The notes under the pieces: generated by a model
Databases searched by the model: none
Seen by the model: the letters and a program-made list of their open reading frames with translations, nothing else
Told to the model about the DNA's origin: nothing
Source: Jutongia huaianensis
GTDB taxonomy: Bacteria; Bacillota; Clostridia; Lachnospirales; Lachnospiraceae
NCBI RefSeq assembly: GCF_014384985.1
Contig: NZ_JACRSX010000017.1
Span: 6,046-70,045, forward strand
Direction of reading: 5' to 3'
Length of the DNA stretch: 64,000 bases
Part shown: positions 53,220-62,321 of the stretch, one piece after another
Numbering within the stretch: position 1 is the first letter of the stretch
Layout of the letters: every line of letters starts with the position of its first letter
Program-made: the position numbers and the translations under genes

Positions 53220-54392
53220 ATGAGTGTAGTTATTTCAGATTCCGTAAAGTACATTGGTGTGGACGACACCACCATCGATCTTTTTGAAAGCCAATATGTT
53301 GTTCCGGAGGGAGTTTCTTATAATTCCTATGTTATCCTTGATGAAAAAGTTGCTGTTATGGATACCGTAGATCCCCGCGGTATGGAGCAGTGGGAAAAGA
53401 ATCTTCTGGACACCCTGAATGGCAGAAAGGTAGATTATCTGGTCGTGCAGCATCTGGAGCCGGATCATTCCGGCAGTATCGCACGTCTGGTAGAACTTTT
53501 CCCGGATGTAACTCTGGTTGGCAACGCCAAGACCTTCGCAATGCTTCCACAGTTTTTCAACATTCCATTGGAGGGGCATACCCTGACAGTCAAAGAAGGC
53601 GATACTCTTTCATTAGGAGAGCATACTCTGACCTTCGTGATGGCACCAATGGTTCACTGGCCGGAGGTTATGGTTACTTATGAATCAAAGGAAAAGATCC
53701 TCTTCTCCGCAGATGGATTCGGTAAATTCGGTGCCCTTTCCAAGACAGAGGGCGAGGATGACTGGGCATGTGAAGCCCGCAGATATTATTTCAATATTGT
53801 CGGCAAATATGGTGCACCGGTACAGACCCTTCTCAAAAAGGCTGCCGGGCTGGATATCGCTACGATCTGTCCACTTCATGGTCCGGTTTTAAAGGACAAC
53901 CTCGGATATTATCTGGATCTGTACAATACCTGGAGCAGCTATCAGCCGGAGGATAAGGGTATTCTCGTAGCATACGCCTCCATCCACGGCAATACGGCAA
54001 AGGCTGCAGAAAAGCTTGCCGAAATGCTTCGTGAAAAAGGGGCCGAAAAGGTGGTTGTAAGCGATCTTGCCAGAGAGGATATGGCAGAGGTTATCGAGGA
54101 TGCGTTCCGTTATGACCGCATGATTCTGGCGGCTGCCAGCTATGATGCCGGAGTTTTCCCATGTATGCAGGATTTCCTTCATCATCTCCAGAGCAAGGCT
54201 TATCAGAATCGTAAGGTCGGTATTATGGAAAACGGTTCCTGGGCTCCGACTGCAGCACGCACAATGAAATCTATTCTGGAAACCATGAAAAATATCGAGA
54301 TCGTAGAGCCTGTTGTTACGATCCGTTCCGTTATGAAGGACAGTGATCTCCCTGAAATGGAGAAGCTTGCAGATGCTATGACTGCAAAATAG
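53220..54392 (+). CDS. fprA: Flavodiiron protein (A-type, O2/NO reductase)
   Basis: The 390-residue protein has an N-terminal beta-lactamase-like diiron domain with ligands His78-x-Glu80-x-Asp82-His83, His146, Asp165 and His220, and a C-terminal flavodoxin domain (LVAYASIHGNTAKAAEKLAE) that binds FMN. It reduces oxygen to water or nitric oxide to N2O using a rubredoxin donor, protecting an anaerobe. No rubredoxin domain is fused, so it is class A. The promoter is just upstream and a strong hairpin ends the transcript. No redox partner is next to it. Confidence 0.95.
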   Translation: MSVVISDSVKYIGVDDTTIDLFESQYVVPEGVSYNSYVILDEKVAVMDTVDPRGMEQWEKNLLDTLNGRKVDYLVVQHLEPDHSGSIARLVELFPDVTLVGNAKTFAMLPQFFNIPLEGHTLTVKEGDTLSLGEHTLTFVMAPMVHWPEVMVTYESKEKILFSADGFGKFGALSKTEGEDDWACEARRYYFNIVGKYGAPVQTLLKKAAGLDIATICPLHGPVLKDNLGYYLDLYNTWSSYQPEDKGILVAYASIHGNTAKAAEKLAEMLREKGAEKVVVSDLAREDMAEVIEDAFRYDRMILAAASYDAGVFPCMQDFLHHLQSKAYQNRKVGIMENGSWAPTAARTMKSILETMKNIEIVEPVVTIRSVMKDSDLPEMEKLADAMTAK

Positions 54393-54430
54393 TCCTATAT
54401 CTGTAACTCAGATATTTTTATACAATAACA

Positions 54431-54509
54431 AATCCCCGTGAATACAGGATGACATGAACCATTGGTTACGATCTATGATCCAGGTCATCTCCTGTAATCC
54501 ACGGGGATT
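54431..54509. terminator. Long bidirectional hairpin between fprA and the toroid protein
   Basis: Outer arms AATCCCCGTG (54431-54440) and CACGGGGATT (54500-54509) enclose inner arms TACAGGATGAC and GTCATCTCCTGTA (54443-54453, 54484-54496), followed by a T5 run on the plus side. It ends fprA and may also stop the convergent B12 operon. Confidence 0.82.
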
Positions 54510-54559
54510 ACTTTTTGTTTTTTATGTTTTATTTCACATTTTACTCTTCAAAAGCTGTT

Positions 54560-56551
54560 TTATTTCACAATAACCTTCACTTTACTCTTCTTTCCATCGG
54601 CCTTCAGGGTGACTACTGCAGAACCCTTCTTGATGCCCTTTACCGTTGTTGTCACCTGTGTCACTGTAGCTTTCTTTTTCTGAACAGATGTTTTCACAAC
54701 CTTTACTGTCTTTTTGTTTACGGTTACCTTCACAAGCTTCTTGATGGATGCATTCTTAGCTGTTGTTACATTCCACTTAATTGTTGTCTTTTTGCCCTTC
54801 TTTACAGTTACCTTTGTCTTCGCAGCTGTAACCTTTTTCACCTTCTTGACAGCCGGTGTTGTAGTCTTAGCCGGTGCAGATGGACTTACGGCCGGAGTCT
54901 GTGTCGGTGCTGCCGGTGTTGTTGCTGCCGGTGCAGATGGACTTACGGAAGGTGTCTGTGTCGATGCTGCCGGACTTACGGAAGGTGTCTGGCTTGGAGT
55001 TACAGATGGTGTCTGACCCGGATCCGGTTCGCCAGATGGGTCCGGACTTGCAGAAGGCTCCTCAGATGGATCCGGATTCGCCGTTACATCACTGAGATCA
55101 TAAATAGAAGCTGCATTCTCCATAACACGAATCACTGCATTCAAACCACGAAGAAGCTGCTCCGGCTGATAACCCATCAGACTTTCATCCACTGTCTTTT
55201 CATCGACATTTACAAATGCAGACGCAGCATCAAGAACGGTCTTTCCTTCTTTAATGAAATCGCTTCCATCTGACTCATCACAAGGATTGATACGAAGCTG
55301 TCCCATAGCAGTCATAACCTGAGCCAGAGACCATGCATTATTATCAGAGCCCCATGCTGCATAAGCACCCTTCTGATTCTGCAGGCTCTCCATAAAATGA
55401 GTTCCTTTGGCAACTGCCTTGGCTGTAGCCGCATTGTCTTCACCGGAAATATATGGATATAATGCCTGCAACGGCATTGCCACATCGTCCACCGTAGACC
55501 AGGTAGAAGCTGTGGCAACCTTTGCGATGGCGGTACCAACCTGACCGGTTACGTTCTTTACAAGCTGTGCTCTGGTAATATAATCATCTCCTGTTGGAAG
55601 CTGATAATTTCCGGAATCAAATGCAAGAAGCATTGTAGCATCAAGCATATCTGCTACAGTGTTAGCATAATTACTCTTCTTTGCCATTGCTTCGATTAGA
55701 TTAAAACCACGGATATCCTTTGCATCTTTCCCCATAGCAGTTACAAAAAGAACAATCTTTGCATATGCAAATTCTGAATATCCACCTACCAGTGTATCGA
55801 AATCTTTTTCCTCACCGTTATCGGTAACGGTTCCCTTGTCCTTCAGTTCCTGAAGCTGGGAAGCTGCCTTTTTATACATTTTATTGAAATAATCGTCTGC
55901 CTTGTATCCGGCACGAATCAATGAGAATGCTGCATATAATGCATTTGGCTGCTCAATGCCGTAAACGGTTCCATCTCCAAACATCTGCTGATAAATTGCA
56001 TCCGCAAGAACATCCTGCTGTGCCTTGGCATTTGTAAGGAGCTTTGTCGCTGCCGCACTGTCCGGATTTTTAGCAGGATCATCGGCAAAAATAGCTGCGC
56101 CGGTTGCTGTTGCATAATTTCCATAAGCAAAAATAAAGCTTATTTTATCATTATCCTTCAAAACAGTCTGGCCAATTCCGTATTGTGAATAGTCTCCATT
56201 TACACAAAATGACCAATAACCTTTCGTGTAATCCTTCGGTGCCGTAATACTTCCAATACCATTCAAATATGGTCCCCAGGAACTCTCCACAATATCACAG
56301 GAAATATTTCTGGAAGATAATGCCTCCTTTAAAGCTACATCTGCTGTACTTCCTTCCTCTACCTGTACCGGAAGCTTTCCTGTATTTACCTCATTACCTG
56401 CCGCATCTTTTCCTTCTGCTGCCACAAAGACCGTAATCTTATCCGCAGAAGTGTTGTTCCCGTCAGCCTTTACTGCAGAGCCTGTGCTAAATACTGTCGT
56501 AAATGCCAGGGCGGCTGCCAGAAGACTGCTCATCCATTTTTTCTTACTCAT
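54560..56551 (-). CDS. Surface protein with DUF4430 domain and helical toroid (intrinsic-factor-like)
   Basis: The 663-residue protein has a signal peptide (SSLLAAALAFTTVFSTGSAV). A DUF4430 domain follows (about 30-145: ITVFVAAEGKDAAG, WGPYLNGIGSITAP, GYWSFCVNGDYSQYGIG). Then an alpha-helical region (about 150-490) contains toroid-like repeats, e.g. VDDVAMPLQALYPYI, GAYAAWGSDNNAWSLAQVM. A PSASP/PSVTPSQTPS linker and a Lys-rich Ig-like end (residues about 575-663) finish it. DUF4430 is the fold of the beta domain of transcobalamin and intrinsic factor, whose alpha domain is also a helical toroid. It is the last gene of a B12-riboswitch ECF operon. Start at 56551 fits the signal and the GGAGG site. 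B12 binding is inferred. Confidence 0.85.
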   Translation of the reverse strand: MSKKKWMSSLLAAALAFTTVFSTGSAVKADGNNTSADKITVFVAAEGKDAAGNEVNTGKLPVQVEEGSTADVALKEALSSRNISCDIVESSWGPYLNGIGSITAPKDYTKGYWSFCVNGDYSQYGIGQTVLKDNDKISFIFAYGNYATATGAAIFADDPAKNPDSAAATKLLTNAKAQQDVLADAIYQQMFGDGTVYGIEQPNALYAAFSLIRAGYKADDYFNKMYKKAASQLQELKDKGTVTDNGEEKDFDTLVGGYSEFAYAKIVLFVTAMGKDAKDIRGFNLIEAMAKKSNYANTVADMLDATMLLAFDSGNYQLPTGDDYITRAQLVKNVTGQVGTAIAKVATASTWSTVDDVAMPLQALYPYISGEDNAATAKAVAKGTHFMESLQNQKGAYAAWGSDNNAWSLAQVMTAMGQLRINPCDESDGSDFIKEGKTVLDAASAFVNVDEKTVDESLMGYQPEQLLRGLNAVIRVMENAASIYDLSDVTANPDPSEEPSASPDPSGEPDPGQTPSVTPSQTPSVSPAASTQTPSVSPSAPAATTPAAPTQTPAVSPSAPAKTTTPAVKKVKKVTAAKTKVTVKKGKKTTIKWNVTTAKNASIKKLVKVTVNKKTVKVVKTSVQKKKATVTQVTTTVKGIKKGSAVVTLKADGKKSKVKVIVK

Positions 56552-56579
56552 TTCAATCCTCCAATCATTTGTGCTGTGT

Positions 56580-57608
56580 TTACAGTGTAATCCCAAATTT
56601 CCCTTGTATACGCTCCAGTTTTTGTAAAATGCTGTCCCCAAAAAGGAACATACACAACGCCGCCGTTCCGGCATGCGCCGCGTCATAGGGTGCCCCTGTC
56701 AGGTATAATGCTTTTAATGTCTCCCAGCTGATATCCCCTGCAGAGGAATCTGCCGGATATGTCATAAGCATCGCCGCAAAGTTCATCAAACCTCCATATA
56801 GCAGAAACACCACAAAAAACGTAAACACCGTTGTCGTGATATCATCCACCGGGAGCTTTTTCCTTTGCAGCACACATCCGGCCGCCAGTCCCGCAATACC
56901 ATAGAAGTAAAGCCTCCATCCAAAGAAGCTCTGTTCACCGGGATCATTCCGGAACAAAAAGACAATATAAGCAAGCACCCATGCAAATAAAACGCTAAGA
57001 ACCGGTCCCATAAGCACCCGAAACGTTCTGCCCTTCTCCAGGGAAAGGCGTCTCGCCAGAGTCTCTCCGGTCCTTCTGCGTTCTACTTTATTAAAAGCCA
57101 GGCCGGATAAATATCCGACCATCCCCCAGGCAGCCATCTGCCAGGGAGTCCATGGCCCCTGACCATCAAAAAAGTTACAAACCAGTCTGCTCATGGCACC
57201 GATCAGAAAGCCGGCCTCCGGTCCCAGACCAATTCCGCAAATTACCACCATCGTGGTACCGGCATGGAGCGGTATCGTATGTGCACAGATTTCATTCATG
57301 ACCACACATAATGCAGTCAGAGTGGACAAAAGAACTACTTCTCTGGCACGGGGTTTCCGTCTTTCATACTGTCCAAAAAACAGGACAAGTACCAAAGCAA
57401 CTCCACCAAAACCAATCAGAAGATAATGCCTCCCCTCAAGCAAAACTGCCGACACAAACAGCAGAATGATCATAGCCGCAAAAAGCAGTACACCATTCCA
57501 CCTTCGCCGCTTTGATTTTTCTTCCAGATACTCCTCCCAATCAAATCTGCGCCGGCCGGAGACATCCTTTCCCGGCTCTGTCATACGGCTAAGGCCCTCT
57601 TCTCTCAT
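56580..57608 (-). CDS. ECF transporter S component (predicted corrinoid-specific)
   Basis: The 342-residue membrane protein has six or more segments and a pattern of ECF S components: VLLSTLTALCVVMNEICAHTIPLHAGTTMVVICGIGLGPEAGFLIGAMSRL. The N-terminal ~55 residues are charged and variable. It binds the substrate for the EcfAAT module encoded next to it. The cobalamin riboswitch makes a corrinoid the likely substrate; the sequence itself does not identify it, but the known B12 S components are of the CbrT kind. The start at 57608 overlaps the ATPase stop by one base; an upstream ATG at 57662 would lie inside that gene. Confidence 0.83.
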   Translation of the reverse strand: MREEGLSRMTEPGKDVSGRRRFDWEEYLEEKSKRRRWNGVLLFAAMIILLFVSAVLLEGRHYLLIGFGGVALVLVLFFGQYERRKPRAREVVLLSTLTALCVVMNEICAHTIPLHAGTTMVVICGIGLGPEAGFLIGAMSRLVCNFFDGQGPWTPWQMAAWGMVGYLSGLAFNKVERRRTGETLARRLSLEKGRTFRVLMGPVLSVLFAWVLAYIVFLFRNDPGEQSFFGWRLYFYGIAGLAAGCVLQRKKLPVDDITTTVFTFFVVFLLYGGLMNFAAMLMTYPADSSAGDISWETLKALYLTGAPYDAAHAGTAALCMFLFGDSILQKLERIQGKFGITL

Positions 57609-59329
57609 CAGCCACACCCCGCTTTCTGCAGGGCGGCAATGATATCTTCCGTCCGGAAGCATTCTCCCAGAATCCCCTGGGACATTCTGCCCGCCGGTGT
57701 TGTATAGAATACATTGTCCCGGAAAAAGGACTCTGTCGGGGACTGACTGATTATCTGCCCATCAAAAAGCAGACCACAGATATTTGCATATTGTGCACAA
57801 AAATCCATATCATGGGAAACCAGCACAATACTTTTTCCCTTAAGGCACAAATCTTTTAACAGCTCTGCCAGCTTTTTCTTAAAGGCACCATCCAGTCCCT
57901 TGGTTGGTTCATCCAACAGCAGAATATCCGGTTCTGTCATCAGAAGCTTTCCTAAAGCAAGCCGCTGCTGCTGACCGCCGCTCAGGTCCATGGGATTCTG
58001 TTCCTGCTGCTTCTCCAGCTCCAGATAACGAAGCATTTTTGCCACAGGAGACCGGTCATGCCAATCAGAAAGCATTACTGTCAGCTCCTCCTCCACCGTA
58101 AGCTCAGTAAAAAGACTCCGCGGATTCTGTGCGAGATATCGTATCCTGCCACTTGCCCTTACTTTCCCCCGGCGTGCCTTATAAATTCCCATGATCACTT
58201 TTAATGCCGTGGATTTGCCGGAACCGTTTCCTCCCATGATGGCAAATATCTTTCCCTTTGGCACCTGTATAGAGAAATCCTCCAGCACTCTTTTGCCCTT
58301 TTCATATTCAAAGAAAATCCCCTTTGCCTGCAGAACCACTTTCTCCTGATCCAAAGTCTTCTCTCTTTCCTGTGGTTTCTGCTGCCTTCCGGCTTTATCT
58401 GCAGGAGTTCCCCTGCTGTTATCTATTTGGAAATATTGACCACTGCCTTTTTCAGTCTGTCCGCTTTTATGGACAGTCTGCTGCAGCCAGCTTCTGCCCT
58501 GACGGATGCTGACCGGAGCCTCCTGCTCCTTCTCGTTATGACATGCCTGCCATACCCTGACTGCTGTCGGCATTGCCGGTGCAATGGAAAGCATTTCACC
58601 ATGCTCCTTCTCAAACTTCTCCAGAATATCACCGCAATGTGACGGAACCGTATCTCCAAGAAGCTGCCCCTGATGCATGATCAACACACGGTCTGCCATA
58701 GGCAGTACTTCCTCCAGACGCTGCTCTGACAATAGGACTGCCGTTCCCAGATCTCTGTTGAGTCTGCCCAGAGTATCCAGAAAACGCCTTGTGCCAATGG
58801 GATCTAACTGCGCCGTCGGCTCATCCAGCAAAAGAATGTCCGGCTGCATAATGACTACTGATGCCAGATTTAAAATCTGTTTCTGTCCACCGGAAAGCTC
58901 AGATACCGGTTTGCGAAACCAGCTCTCCATCCCAAAATATTGTGCTATTTCAGCGGTTCTCCTTCTGATCTGTATCCCGGATACGCCTAAATTTTCCAGA
59001 CCAAATGCCAGCTCATGCCATACCTTATCCGTTACCAGCTGTGTGTCCGGATTTTGGCCCACATAGCCAATCCGGGCCGCACATTCCCTGTCATTCATCC
59101 TCTCCAGATTCTGCCCCCGGTAATAAAGTCTTCCGCTTCCGGTTCCAAAAGGGATCTGATTTTTTTTAAAATGACGCAGCAGCGTTGTCTTACCACAGCC
59201 CGACTGTCCACAAAGAACCACAAACTCGGATTCTTTCATTACAAAACTGATATCGTGGATCGCATCCTGAGTCTGCCGTGGATAGCAGAAAGTTAAATGT
59301 TCGCATGATAAAACGGTATTCTGTTCCAT
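57608..59329 (-). CDS. ECF transporter ATPase, two fused ABC domains (EcfA-EcfA')
   Basis: The 573-residue protein holds two full ATPase domains in one chain. Domain 1 has Walker A GQSGCGKTT, signature LSGGQKQILN and Walker B ILLLDEPTAQLD. Domain 2 (from about 345) has GGNGSGKST, LSGGQQQRLALGK and ILLLDEPTKGLD. A linker of about 75 residues joins them. This replaces the usual separate EcfA1 and EcfA2. It powers uptake by EcfT and the S component. AAAGGAGG lies before the ATG. It is 38 bases after ecfT. Confidence 0.93.
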   Translation of the reverse strand: MEQNTVLSCEHLTFCYPRQTQDAIHDISFVMKESEFVVLCGQSGCGKTTLLRHFKKNQIPFGTGSGRLYYRGQNLERMNDRECAARIGYVGQNPDTQLVTDKVWHELAFGLENLGVSGIQIRRRTAEIAQYFGMESWFRKPVSELSGGQKQILNLASVVIMQPDILLLDEPTAQLDPIGTRRFLDTLGRLNRDLGTAVLLSEQRLEEVLPMADRVLIMHQGQLLGDTVPSHCGDILEKFEKEHGEMLSIAPAMPTAVRVWQACHNEKEQEAPVSIRQGRSWLQQTVHKSGQTEKGSGQYFQIDNSRGTPADKAGRQQKPQEREKTLDQEKVVLQAKGIFFEYEKGKRVLEDFSIQVPKGKIFAIMGGNGSGKSTALKVIMGIYKARRGKVRASGRIRYLAQNPRSLFTELTVEEELTVMLSDWHDRSPVAKMLRYLELEKQQEQNPMDLSGGQQQRLALGKLLMTEPDILLLDEPTKGLDGAFKKKLAELLKDLCLKGKSIVLVSHDMDFCAQYANICGLLFDGQIISQSPTESFFRDNVFYTTPAGRMSQGILGECFRTEDIIAALQKAGCG

Positions 59330-59367
59330 TTTTGTCCCTCCTTTCCGAAAGTCTTTTTCTTTGTATT

Positions 59368-60285
59368 TTATGCTTTCGTTCCTTGTATCCCATTTTCAGG
59401 ACATATTCTTCTCTGATTCCAACGGTAATACAAATCGTATAACCCCGGCGAGATCATCCCAAGACTCCCGGCTGCTAATGCTGCACCTGTTTCCGGCGTG
59501 ATGGGCTGCCTTGCAAGCTCCGGGAAATAATACGCCTGCAGATTTCCCCGCAGCTGACATACATACAATCCACCAAATACAAGGATCATATAAAGACACC
59601 AGATGATATCTTCCTTGTGAAAGCGAAACAAATGAAACCATGTTCTTTCCCCAGTCTGATATCCCCTTGATTCCATCGACACAGATACTTCGATCGAATC
59701 CTCCAGGGACCATGAAATAAGAATAGAAAGCTCCCGGAGAAAACTCTGTAATCTGCCCCGGTATGTCGCATTCTTTCCGCTCCTTCCCAATCCGATCTGC
59801 GCTTCATGTATCTGACGGTAATGATCTCTCATATCCGGAAGAGCCCGCAATATCATCATCAGCATCAATCCAATGGTTGGTATCGTCCTGCCGGTCAGGT
59901 ACAGCAGCTTCTCGCTGTCCATCAGACATCCCGCCACCATACACCACTGCAATACAGCCAAAAGCATTACCGTCATAATAATGCCGTAAAATACAGATTC
60001 CCAGGTCACTGCCAGACCATTGACATAAAAAAGCGGGGTGACACCTCTATGGGAAAATAACGGAAGTATCCCTGCTGCAAAAAGCAAAATTCCACTCCCG
60101 GCAAACAATATCCGTGCCCATTGTCTGACTCCCCTCAATATCACACAATATATTCCCGATGCAAGAAAAGAGACAAACAAAGCCATAGGATGTCTTGTCG
60201 TCATTGTCCAGATTACACTTAGCAGAATATAACATAAGATCACAACCGGATGTCTTCTGGAAAATTCTGAAGCAGTTCGTTCCAT
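59368..60285 (-). CDS. ecfT: ECF transporter transmembrane component EcfT
   Basis: This 305-residue membrane protein has five or six segments. The coupling-helix motif typical of EcfT, here VSMESRGYQTG (family pattern ARGF/SRGY), lies near 207, and a second helix has DSIEVSV before it. It links the S component to the double ATPase. It lies 76 bases after the DUF4430 gene, with AAAGGAGA upstream. The rest of the protein matches EcfT/CbiQ in layout (FASGIYCVILRG, MLMMILRALPDMRDHYRQI). Confidence 0.9.
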   Translation of the reverse strand: MERTASEFSRRHPVVILCYILLSVIWTMTTRHPMALFVSFLASGIYCVILRGVRQWARILFAGSGILLFAAGILPLFSHRGVTPLFYVNGLAVTWESVFYGIIMTVMLLAVLQWCMVAGCLMDSEKLLYLTGRTIPTIGLMLMMILRALPDMRDHYRQIHEAQIGLGRSGKNATYRGRLQSFLRELSILISWSLEDSIEVSVSMESRGYQTGERTWFHLFRFHKEDIIWCLYMILVFGGLYVCQLRGNLQAYYFPELARQPITPETGAALAAGSLGMISPGLYDLYYRWNQRRICPENGIQGTKA

Positions 60286-60361
60286 AACTATGCCTGTCTC
60301 CTTTCTTAATTGTGTGAATATATGATATGGGGGTCAAAAGGTATTTTGCTCCCAACTGATG

Positions 60362-61390
60362 TCAGGTGGTCTTTCCGTCGCAGGTGTAATACCAGCTGAT
60401 TGCATCTCCATCCGATACCTTATATGCGGAAGCTCCCCGATTCGGCGCTGTACCGTTCACCTTATAGATCCAGCCGCTCATATCCCCCGCCTGTTTCTCA
60501 TAAATATTTCCAATGCCTTTTATATAGTAGCTTTTATACATTGGCGTATAGGTTGCATCCACTGCCACACCCTTTGCCTTACAGGCTTTTTCCAGTACAT
60601 CATAAACACTGGAGCCCTTGTCCACTTTTACGGACACCTTCTCCAGGATCTGACCGTCGGAAGGGATATATTTCCAAATGCTCTGCTGTGCCTGTTTCTT
60701 ATTTTCTACCAGACTGTCACAGCGAATCTCTATAGTACAGGTAATCTGTTCCGCCTGTGGCTTGCCTGTAGCCGACGGCCCCGTCGCAGAATCTTCTCTG
60801 CTTTCGGAGGGAGTCGAAGTACCGTTGTTTTCCTCCGTACCATCCTGCCCCGCTGTGCTGCCCGGAGTATTCTGTGAAGAATTGTCTGCAACAGAAGAAG
60901 CTGATGGCTGACTACTGTTTTGCTCTGGTTTCTTATTCGAAGGTTTTCTGTTGCTTTTATTTTTATCTGATGTTTTTGTTCCGGATCCATTCTTGGATGA
61001 TTTCTTTTTCTGCGCTGAATTCGTTGATGATTTCTTTTGCGATCCGGAGGACTTTTCTGATTCCGGCATCTCTGACGGTTTCATTGATGCCGATGTCTTG
61101 TGCCCTTCCTGATCCTTTTGTATTTTCGGTTTCTTTGACGATGTTACCTGTTTTGCTCCTGACCCTTTCCCCTGATCATCCCCTGCTGTTCCCGTGCTAT
61201 CGGGAGACGACGTATCATACATAGATTCCAGTTCATTGTCCCCGGAATCACTGCTGACATCCTTTGCCAGCTGTCTCTGCTCCTGACGATAGGAATCCAC
61301 CGATTGAAAATGTGTCTGACGCACGCCCAGTATCACAGCAAATATTACAAGCATTCCTACGATAATATATTTCCCATTTCTCTGTCTCAC
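60362..61390 (-). CDS. DUF4430 protein, membrane-anchored, disordered linker
   Basis: The 342-residue protein has an N-terminal anchor (about 8-24), a long Ser/Lys/Pro-rich disordered stretch (about 40-215), and a C-terminal DUF4430 domain (about 220-342: VSVKVDKGSSVYDVLEKACKAKG, GWIYKVNGTAPNRGASAYKVSDGD). The fold is that of the transcobalamin beta domain. The start codon is GTG at 61390, directly after AAAGGAGG. It is the first gene after the riboswitch and terminator. It probably hands corrinoid to the ECF transporter on the outer face of the membrane. Confidence 0.87.
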   Translation of the reverse strand: MRQRNGKYIIVGMLVIFAVILGVRQTHFQSVDSYRQEQRQLAKDVSSDSGDNELESMYDTSSPDSTGTAGDDQGKGSGAKQVTSSKKPKIQKDQEGHKTSASMKPSEMPESEKSSGSQKKSSTNSAQKKKSSKNGSGTKTSDKNKSNRKPSNKKPEQNSSQPSASSVADNSSQNTPGSTAGQDGTEENNGTSTPSESREDSATGPSATGKPQAEQITCTIEIRCDSLVENKKQAQQSIWKYIPSDGQILEKVSVKVDKGSSVYDVLEKACKAKGVAVDATYTPMYKSYYIKGIGNIYEKQAGDMSGWIYKVNGTAPNRGASAYKVSDGDAISWYYTCDGKTT

Positions 61391-61453
61391 AATCTTCCTC
61401 CTTTCTATCGCTCTGCAAGGTCATCAAAACCCATGCTTTATTTACATAATAAG

Positions 61454-61494
61454 CAAAAACAGTCCCTGTACATTCCGAACACTGTACAGAGACT
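61454..61494 (-). terminator. Riboswitch-controlled terminator
   Basis: On the minus strand AGTCTCTGTACA (61494-61483) pairs with TGTACAGGGACT (61472-61461), and a T5 run follows. It lies between the cobalamin riboswitch and the first gene, so it can act as the expression switch. Confidence 0.83.
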
Positions 61495-61604
61495 CTATTC
61501 CTTCGATATCGCTGTGTCAAAAATTTCCACACAGAAATAAACGTTTCCATGTCGTTTTCCTCCCTCCGAGGATCTCTCCATCAAAACGCATTATCTTTGT
61601 CTCT

Positions 61605-61875
61605 GTCCAGCAGGTCTCCTGGCTCGAAATCATCTTCCTCTTTTCCTTCCCATACCGCCTGATACAGTACAGTGGTTTGAAGCTGATCTGACGAATATGT
61701 CCGATCATTTGTTATCATCGTTATGTCAGCCTCATTAAAAGAGTCATCCTTCTTACAGTAGCGGGGGCTGCTGCAGCATCTCACTGCATTCCCTTTTCAA
61801 TCTATCCGGCAAAACCGGATACCATTTCCTGACTGGCGTATCATTGACAACCGATGTTACACCCGTAAGCAAACC
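61605..61875 (-). promoter_or_regulatory. Cobalamin riboswitch
   Basis: On the minus strand the region carries the AdoCbl riboswitch core: AAAAGGGAATGCAGTGAGA, then GCAGCCCCCGC-TACTGTAAG (61770-61753), and the closing element AGCCAGGAGACCTGC (61624-61610). These match the B12 box consensus (GCCCCCGCNACTGTAA; AGxCAGGAxACCTGC). Bound cobalamin should shut the operon through the terminator at 61454-61494. The exact 5' end is not fixed by eye. Confidence 0.92.
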
Positions 61876-61929
61876 ATATCCCATACCCCACTACAGCGCG
61901 GGGCTGCCGATAGATCACTGAACACGCAA

Positions 61930-61958
61930 AGCATATCACGATAGTGGGAATATGTCAA
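61930..61958 (-). promoter_or_regulatory. Promoter of the B12 operon leader
   Basis: TTGACA (61958-61953) and TATGCT (61935-61930) on the minus strand, 17-base spacer, just before the riboswitch. The remaining 61960-62235 stretch is AT-rich and holds nothing that I can assign. Confidence 0.78.
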
Positions 61959-62239
61959 TGAAGAACATAGGATTTGAATCGATTGAATCGGAGAAAAGTA
62001 TAACAAATATTTTATAATTTTCGTCACATTAGCGAAATTTCACTTCGTTTTTCGGCATTATGCAGAAAATCTACTTTCTTATCGACATTTGTCTGCCACC
62101 ATGCTATAATCCTTGAAAAATTTGTCAGATATTTTCTAATCTGGATTTCTTTTTTCTATACCTGAAATTTAATTTTGTTGACGCATTTTTAATCTTAAAT
62201 TTATCCAAGTGATCAAATCAAAAACAGTATATTATGTCA

Positions 62240-62268
62240 TTGTATTTTAGACGGAAACAGCATATAAT
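62240..62268 (+). promoter_or_regulatory. Promoter of the Rpn-type gene
   Basis: TTGTAT (62240-62245) and TATAAT (62263-62268), 17-base spacer, 53 bases before the start. Confidence 0.72.
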
Positions 62269-62321
62269 AAGGCTAAAATATAGCTTTCCCGTTTTGCTGT
62301 CTTCCGAAGAAAGGAGACTTA

